NCBI GenBank assembly: GCA_002171515.1
Contig: NHEP01000011.1
Span: 1-35,367 of the forward strand
Direction: 5' to 3'
DNA length: 35,367 nt
Source of the DNA: a bacterium TMED88
GTDB lineage: Bacteria; Myxococcota_A; UBA9160; UBA4427
The translations under genes and the position numbers were made by a program. Positions 30,742-35,367 of this stretch are shown piece by piece. How positions within the stretch are numbered: position 1 is the stretch's first letter; each line of letters begins with the position of its first letter. Under the pieces are notes generated by a model. The model was not told the origin of the DNA, did no database searches, and saw only the letters and a program-made list of their open reading frames with translations.

Positions 30742-31686
30742 CTACTCGATTCCCTGCTCGGCAAGCCAGCGCTCCGCATCAATGGAGGCCATGCAGCCCG
30801 TTCCGGCGGCTGTCACGGCCTGACGATAGGTTGGATCGGCGACGTCGCCACACGCAAACACGCCTTCGACCGAAGTTCGGGTCGAACCCGCAGTCACCTC
30901 CACGTAGCCCGAAGCATCGAGCTTGAGTTGGCCCTCAAACAAATCGGTATTGGGTTTGTGGCCAATTGCGACAAAAAGGCCGTCAACATCAAGTCTCGTC
31001 TTCTCATCGGTCTTCACGTTGCGGATGGAAACGCCTTCAACCGCATCTTCGCCAAGAACCTCGTCGACCACCGAGTCCCAGAGAAAGTCGATCTTTTCGT
31101 GATCCAGTGCTCTTTGCTGCATGATCTTTGAGGCCCTGAGCTGATCTCTTCGATGAATGAGGGTCACCTGGGTGGCAAAGCGCGTTAGAAAAAGAGCCTC
31201 TTCAAGAGCGGTGTCGCCGCCACCCACGACGGCGAGGGGCTTGTCTCGATAGAGGGCGCCATCACAGGTTGCGCAGGCGGACACACCCCGGTTCTGTAAT
31301 CGGGTTTCGCTTGCGAGGCCCATCCACTTGGCGGATGCGCCGGTCGCGACTAGCAGTGAGTCCGCGGTATAGACGTTCCGGTCAACTTCTACGCGGAAGG
31401 GGCGAGCGGACAAATCAACTCGAGTCGCGTCCTCGAATAGAATTCGAGATCCGAATCGCTCGGCCTGCTTCTGCAAGTCCTCCATCATGGCCGGCCCGGT
31501 AATGCCTTCGGGGTAGCCTGGATAATTTTCGACCTCCGTCGTAATCATCAGCTGACCGCCAAATTGGAAGCCGGCCACGACGATTGGCTCGAGGCCAGCA
31601 CGGGAAGCATAAATAGCCGCGGTATAACCGGCCGGGCCGCTTCCCAAAATCAGAACCTTGGTGTGCATCGGATCAGGGTCGGACAT
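30742..31686 (-). CDS. trxB: Thioredoxin-disulfide reductase
   Basis: 314 residues, the usual TrxB size. It reduces thioredoxin with NADPH through FAD. Motifs are the FAD-binding GSGPAGYTAAIYASRAG (from about residue 15), the redox pair Cys138-Ala-Thr-Cys141 in SACATCDG, the NADPH-binding GGGDTALEEALFL and HRRDQLRAS, and the FAD-end GVFACGDVADPTYRQAV. All are intact. The ATG at 31686 has GAAGGAG about 11 bases upstream; a second in-frame ATG lies six codons on. It may head the transcript that continues into the PAS-DHp-REC and methyltransferase genes. No thioredoxin gene adjoins it. Confidence 0.95.
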   Translation of the reverse strand: MSDPDPMHTKVLILGSGPAGYTAAIYASRAGLEPIVVAGFQFGGQLMITTEVENYPGYPEGITGPAMMEDLQKQAERFGSRILFEDATRVDLSARPFRVEVDRNVYTADSLLVATGASAKWMGLASETRLQNRGVSACATCDGALYRDKPLAVVGGGDTALEEALFLTRFATQVTLIHRRDQLRASKIMQQRALDHEKIDFLWDSVVDEVLGEDAVEGVSIRNVKTDEKTRLDVDGLFVAIGHKPNTDLFEGQLKLDASGYVEVTAGSTRTSVEGVFACGDVADPTYRQAVTAAGTGCMASIDAERWLAEQGIE

Positions 31687-31839
31687 GCGCCGCGATCACT
31701 CCTTCGGGGCAGTTGGGCAGGGCAGAACGCGCGGACCCATCGCGCGCCTTTCACCGCCGGAATGCCGCAGGATGGTACCGCTAGGTCAATAAGGTGCCAG
31801 CACCGGGAAGGAGGGGAAAAACCGATTCCCGCCAAACCT

Positions 31840-33567
31840 TCAAAGAGGCTCCGTGATGGGCAACTCTTCCCACAGCAATTGGAGAAAGACGCCAATAAAG
31901 AAGGAAAGAAAAGTCATCAACAGGAGCGCCGAAGGAAAAGCGTAGACGGGGTCGAGGCCGACGATTCGGGGCAGCTCTCCAAGCAGTGGGGCGAGATCCT
32001 GTTGGAGCACCGGCAAAGGCACCTCCATTTCATTGCCTGGCGCCCAGCTTCTCACCACCATGAAAGGCCCAACCAGGCTGGTCATCACCAATCCGATCGC
32101 AGCCGCCTGGAGAACCCCAAGAAGAAAAATGCCCCGGGCGCGACCAAAAGCCTCGGTGCTATCGCCAATACGCCGGCGCACCTCAACGTAGATATACAGC
32201 AACGTCACGAGGCCCAGGAACATGACGAGACCGCCGAGCGCAAAAACATCTCGGCCCGCCAGCGCCCAAACCTCGTCGATCAGAAATACCGGCGCGTAGC
32301 CAACGATGATACCAGCTCCAATTCTAGGCACCGAAGCGTGGAACAAGCTCAAATCCCGACTCCACACAAATCGGTAGAGCAGGAACCAGCTCATCAACGC
32401 GAAGACGACGGCGACTTCTGCAGCACAAAGAAACCCGAACAACGCCGGCGCCTGATCGAATGCGAAGGCCGCGCCAACAAAAGGTAATGCGATCACAACT
32501 AAGGCCACCGCGTAGTTGATCGGAGCATGCCAGGTCAAGACAGCACGCGCATCATCCTTCCCTTGCTCCAACCAAGCCGCATGCTGGATCACCGCCGACG
32601 AGTGGCGAATATCGTATTGCCGAAGGAACCAGCGTTCCAATTTCTTCAGAAGCCGAAGGCAGTCTCGATCTCTGCGTCGAAGAAATGGAGAAAGGTCTTC
32701 GCCCCGCCGGATACTCGCAGAACCCGCAGCGGCGACGACTCGCAATATTTCATCTTCCCGGCTGCCGAAGGGGCTGTCTTCTTTTTCAAAAGCTTGATTG
32801 TCTTCATCCAGACAGATTCCCTCGACCCACTGATAGAAAGCACGTTCTGCCATGCGGAGCAAAAGGCGATCCACCCGGTCAGGGTCGTCGCCTTCGAGAG
32901 CATGGAAAAATCCACTCTCCGTAGGATCATCGCTGGCTTCGACCGGATCGACTTCCCCATCGATGTATCGCGCCAGATAAGATCGGCTCACGCGGCGACG
33001 CATCACGATTTCAAGAGAGCGGCACATCCGCCGCCGCAACACGTAGCCCGCCAGTCGGATCGGTCTGTTCCGCTCGAAGTCGACCGTCTGCTCGAAGCGA
33101 ACGAACAGTTGAGCCAGAAGGGCCACATCTTGGTGAAAACGGAGATGGATCCGATCGTCCAGATCTGGATCGGCATCGAGTCCTTCGCAGATGTCATCGA
33201 GGTAGACCGGTGCGGCCGAGAGCAGCCGCCGCACCAACTCGCGAGAATCGCGGCGGTTCGCATTGGGATGAAGCAGCCGCGTTCGATGGAGAAGATCGTC
33301 CAGCTGAAGAATCAACTCTGCGGGATCGTGACGATCAACATGAAACGAAAACGTCTCGGGAAAAATACGTTCAAAACCCTCGCCCCGGTCAATTTCAAAC
33401 CGGACTTCCCGGGCATGAAAAGCAAACGTAAACCGAAAGATCGCCTGGAGTCTTTCAATGCGAAGCTCCAGCCGCGGCAAGCCGCGTCCGCTTCCTACTT
33501 TGCTTCGACTGTCCATTGCCGACATCCGATCAAAGGGTCCGTTCACGTGGATTTTCACCGGATTCAT
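31840..33567 (-). CDS. Unrecognised protein with basic soluble N-half and six-helix membrane C-half
   Basis: 575 residues; I do not recognise a family. Residues 1 to about 345 are soluble, very rich in Arg, Asp and Leu, with segments such as ELILQLDDLLHRTRLLH, RLAGYVLRRRMCRSLEIVMRRR, ARYIDGEVDP and FLRRRDRDCLRLLKKLERWFLRQYD. From about 348 there are six hydrophobic segments (for example NYAVALVVIALPFVGAAFAF, GLVMFLGLVTLLYIYV, ALLLMTFLSFFIGVFLQLLW). No transport, protease or cyclase motif is visible. The ATG at 33567 has GAGGA 6-7 bases upstream and lies inside the end of the REC-PAS gene (38-base overlap), so the two are likely co-expressed and may work together, for instance with the membrane protein as a signalling partner. 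That role is inference. Confidence 0.78.
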   Translation of the reverse strand: MNPVKIHVNGPFDRMSAMDSRSKVGSGRGLPRLELRIERLQAIFRFTFAFHAREVRFEIDRGEGFERIFPETFSFHVDRHDPAELILQLDDLLHRTRLLHPNANRRDSRELVRRLLSAAPVYLDDICEGLDADPDLDDRIHLRFHQDVALLAQLFVRFEQTVDFERNRPIRLAGYVLRRRMCRSLEIVMRRRVSRSYLARYIDGEVDPVEASDDPTESGFFHALEGDDPDRVDRLLLRMAERAFYQWVEGICLDEDNQAFEKEDSPFGSREDEILRVVAAAGSASIRRGEDLSPFLRRRDRDCLRLLKKLERWFLRQYDIRHSSAVIQHAAWLEQGKDDARAVLTWHAPINYAVALVVIALPFVGAAFAFDQAPALFGFLCAAEVAVVFALMSWFLLYRFVWSRDLSLFHASVPRIGAGIIVGYAPVFLIDEVWALAGRDVFALGGLVMFLGLVTLLYIYVEVRRRIGDSTEAFGRARGIFLLGVLQAAAIGLVMTSLVGPFMVVRSWAPGNEMEVPLPVLQQDLAPLLGELPRIVGLDPVYAFPSALLLMTFLSFFIGVFLQLLWEELPITEPL

Positions 33568-34681
33568 AATAATCCTCGACCCGTCGGGCCAAGGCCTGAA
33601 TTCGCACGGGAAAGGCGCTGGGTCGCGGCCATCGCTTATTCGCTAGGAGCATCCTGTCGCGCAGAAGCTGAGCGTCGGGGTAGTCCTCTCGCTGCAGCGA
33701 CTCATCAACATCCAGCCAACCCTGCATGGCGGTTTGCGCCCGAGAGATCACTTCCGCGAGTTCGGCCATGTTCGGCGACGCGACCCCCGAGGCGTCGACT
33801 TCAACCATTAAGGCACCCAGCCGCTCCAGCACACTCTCCACGCGCACCCTAAATCCATCTCCATCACCCATCAGCTCATCGATGATCTCTTCGAAAGTTC
33901 GGCGGAGTGGCTCGTGGGAAATTTCCTTAAAGCGCACGACTCTTCCGAGAGAGAGGCCCTGTGGATCGACGAGCGGCTGCACACTGATGCGCACTCTTCG
34001 GCCGCTCCCACCCGCTTCGAGATCCATCTCTTCAAACCCGCCCCCGCTTTCATCCGCAAGCTTTCGAACCGTCTCGACGAGGTGCCCCGAGTCGCTGTTC
34101 GCCAGGAGATCATCGATTTTTCGACCGCGGGGGTCATCATCTAGCTGCAGGTACGCTCGAGCCGGCGCATTGGCCGCTCGAACCAACCCCTCACGGTCGA
34201 CTGCAATCGCTCCAACCTCAAGTTTGTCCATCACGGCTTGCATAATCGAATTGGCATGTTGCAAATCCAAAACGAGGCGGCGGTTTTCTAGGCTCAAAGC
34301 GTGAAGCTCTGCTGCGCGGCGGACGACACCCTTCAGTTCTTCGGGTTCCCAGGGCTTACTGATGTAGGCATATGCATGGCCCGCATTGATCGCCTGGATG
34401 GTCGCGTCCGAATCGGCAAAACCGGTCAACATGATGCGGACCGTTTCTGGGTGCTGTGTGTACACCGCTTCCAGAAGCTCGACTCCTGTCATATGCGGCA
34501 TTCGCTGGTCCGTGATCAACACGGCAACAGGAGCGTTTTCGTCAAGAAGGTCGAGCGCTCGACGGGGGTCGGCCGTGGTGAAGACCTCGTACTCCCCCAT
34601 GAAGGTAAACGTCATGGTCTCGAGGATGGCTTCCTCGTCATCCACGATTAGAATTTTCGGCAAACTGGATTCGCTGGCCAT
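33530..34681 (-). CDS. Response regulator with REC and PAS domains, no DNA-binding or enzymatic output
   Basis: 383 residues. The receiver domain (about 8-125) has Asp14-Asp15, phospho-acceptor Asp58 in LITDQRMPHMTG, Thr in IMLTGFAD and Lys in YISKPWEPEEL; this SKPW ending is common in HupR- and RpfG-type regulators. A coiled stretch follows, then a PAS-like domain (about 150-265: LEVGAIAVDREGLVRAANAPARAYL, in parts, to GRVVRFKEIS). The last 120 residues are helical, with no recognised output such as HTH, GGDEF, HD-GYP or AAA. It may act by protein contact. The ATG at 34681 has only a distant GAGGAG. Its end overlaps the membrane-protein gene by 38 bases. Confidence 0.83.
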   Translation of the reverse strand: MASESSLPKILIVDDEEAILETMTFTFMGEYEVFTTADPRRALDLLDENAPVAVLITDQRMPHMTGVELLEAVYTQHPETVRIMLTGFADSDATIQAINAGHAYAYISKPWEPEELKGVVRRAAELHALSLENRRLVLDLQHANSIMQAVMDKLEVGAIAVDREGLVRAANAPARAYLQLDDDPRGRKIDDLLANSDSGHLVETVRKLADESGGGFEEMDLEAGGSGRRVRISVQPLVDPQGLSLGRVVRFKEISHEPLRRTFEEIIDELMGDGDGFRVRVESVLERLGALMVEVDASGVASPNMAELAEVISRAQTAMQGWLDVDESLQREDYPDAQLLRDRMLLANKRWPRPSAFPVRIQALARRVEDYYESGENPRERTL

Positions 34682-34717
34682 GATACTTTGCTGAAAGACT
34701 CCTCGAAGTGAAGCGGG

Positions 34718-35290
34718 CTAAAAACCCGACCGGCCCTTTTCTTCATCAACCTTTTTCTTTCGGTCCACCTCGGCCCGGAGGGCTTTTCTTTTTTCTTCTA
34801 GCCGTTGGGGCAATCGCCCCTTCGCGACGGCGGTCCACGGCCTTTGCTCAGCGCTCTCGCGGAACCGCTTGAATCGTCGATATGCGGCGATTTCATATTT
34901 GAATTCTCGCTCGACGAATTTAATCATGATCGCATCATCCAAAAAACCGAGGACGGGAACGTGATCCGGAATGAGATCCTCGGGCTCGGCGAAATAGGCC
35001 AAGGCTCCCAGAATCTGAGACACCACCGCCTTCGGAGCCCGGTAGGCCGTATCCTCGATCATGTCTGTCAGATCCTCGAGGGCTAGGACGGCGTCTTTGA
35101 CAAATCGCGGCGCTTTCTTATCGCGAGTCACGCTAACGACGAGTTCGCGGGCGCCGGCAATCACTTCTTCAGGGCTCTTGCGCTTCGCTGCCAATCGAGC
35201 TTGCTTGAACAGGCGACGGAAATAGGCGACGTCTTGTTCGTCAAGAGTGAAATTCACTTTGAATGTCGTGTTGGCCAATCTAGACCTCAT
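34718..35290 (-). CDS. YkvA/DUF1232 domain protein
   Basis: 190 residues. The centre carries the YkvA signature: LGALAYFAEPEDLIPDHVPVLGFLDDAIMIKFVERE (in parts), with the conserved Pro-x-Asp-x-Ile-Pro and Gly-x-x-Asp-Asp pattern. Family members are often associated with membranes and have no firm biochemical role. The N-terminal part (about 1-90) is helical and Lys/Arg-rich, and the C-terminal tail is a very basic helix (RLEEKRKALRAEVDRKKK). The ATG at 35290 lacks a clear ribosome binding site; a TTG four codons in, with GAGG 6 bases before it, is an alternative. An inverted repeat lies about 30 bases upstream. It precedes the REC-PAS gene by about 35 bases. Confidence 0.82.
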   Translation of the reverse strand: MRSRLANTTFKVNFTLDEQDVAYFRRLFKQARLAAKRKSPEEVIAGARELVVSVTRDKKAPRFVKDAVLALEDLTDMIEDTAYRAPKAVVSQILGALAYFAEPEDLIPDHVPVLGFLDDAIMIKFVEREFKYEIAAYRRFKRFRESAEQRPWTAVAKGRLPQRLEEKRKALRAEVDRKKKVDEEKGRSGF

Positions 35291-35318
35291 CTTTGCATTG
35301 CGTTATTTCATCAAGCCC

Positions 35319-35333
35319 GACCAAACCTTGGTC
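35319..35333 (-). promoter_or_regulatory. Inverted repeat GACCAA-N3-TTGGTC upstream of the YkvA gene
   Basis: Perfect 6-base arms with a 3-base spacer, 29 bases upstream of the ATG at 35290. Position and symmetry suit an operator overlapping the promoter. On the minus strand TTGACC, a possible -35 box, overlaps it; I see no convincing -10 box at the right distance. Confidence 0.35.
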
Positions 35334-35367
35334 AATAGTGGGCAAATTCGATCAAACGTTCAGGCGA

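Noticed and set aside
30715-30743. Inverted repeat AGTGAA/TTCACT between trxB and the PAS-DHp-REC gene
   Set aside because: Only six base pairs with a 17-base loop, no T-run, and one arm is the end of trxB. It is too weak to call.
32527-33852. Open frame of 441 codons on the plus strand
   Set aside because: It is wholly antisense to the 575-residue membrane-protein gene and the end of the REC-PAS gene, has no ribosome binding site, and its product is a low-complexity Arg/Pro/His-rich peptide. It is a shadow of GC-rich coding on the other strand.
1-35367. CRISPR array, insertion sequence, prophage, tRNA or rRNA
   Set aside because: I scanned the gaps for direct repeats with spacers, transposase or integrase motifs, terminal repeats and cloverleaf arms and found none. 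No known anti-phage defence gene set is visible either.

Overview
The window is a dense, GC-rich stretch of chromosome from a Gram-negative bacterium. The Gram-negative call rests on a Pal/OmpA lipoprotein, a META-domain lipoprotein, a 67K-type SppA and a DsbA-fold isomerase. GTG and TTG starts are common, and neighbouring genes repeatedly overlap by 4 bases (ATGA, GTGA or TTGA). The mix of genes (dedicated FabA/FabZ/FabG/FabH operon, ECF sigma with a DUF3106 partner, PAS/REC signalling proteins, zinc-ribbon protein, DksA-like protein) and the style of ribosomal protein L3 fit an uncultured deltaproteobacterial or myxobacterial-type lineage. That placement is inference only. I see no insertion sequence, phage gene, CRISPR array, tRNA or rRNA.

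Layout. Positions 1-2789 (minus) hold a fatty-acid-synthase-like operon: fabH-type, fabA-type, fabG-type and fabZ-type genes, then the first codons of a fabF-type gene that runs off the left edge. Positions 3097-7573 (minus) hold a DinG-like helicase with a decayed exonuclease domain and an ILVBL/HACL2-like thiamine-diphosphate enzyme. After a hairpin-rich gap comes pal (7906-8436, minus). An MFS transporter and a ThiI-rhodanese tRNA sulfurtransferase follow on the plus strand (8735-11547).

Positions 11559-13805 (minus) are an ECF sigma / anti-sigma / DUF3106 module. Positions 13883-18587 (minus) carry an alpha/beta hydrolase, an SRPBCC protein, SppA and a two-gene ABC transporter. nudC lies on plus (18705-19544). 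Positions 19558-22332 (minus) carry a standalone rplC (L3), an rlmE/ftsJ-like methyltransferase with no visible ordinary start codon, a VOC protein and an SMP-30 family protein.

Positions 22616-26288 (plus) form a tightly overlapped three-gene set: an alkaline-phosphatase-superfamily phosphodiesterase, a DPM1-like GT2 and a GT4, closed by a good hairpin. Positions 26301-28194 (minus) are a C4 zinc-ribbon coiled-coil protein, an HCCA-isomerase-like protein and a META lipoprotein. A DksA/TraR-type protein is divergent on plus (28305-28667). The right end (28790-35290, minus) has a YkvA/DUF1232 protein, a REC-PAS regulator overlapping an unrecognised 575-residue six-helix membrane protein, TrxB, a PAS-DHp-REC protein without an ATPase domain, and a SAM methyltransferase.

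Most unusual items: the rplC-rlmE pair, where the conserved N-terminus of RlmE sits between the L3 stop codon and the first usable start; the signalling block at 28790-35290 with an unknown membrane protein coupled to a REC-PAS regulator and a kinase-like protein lacking its catalytic domain; and the fab operon with two dehydratase types.
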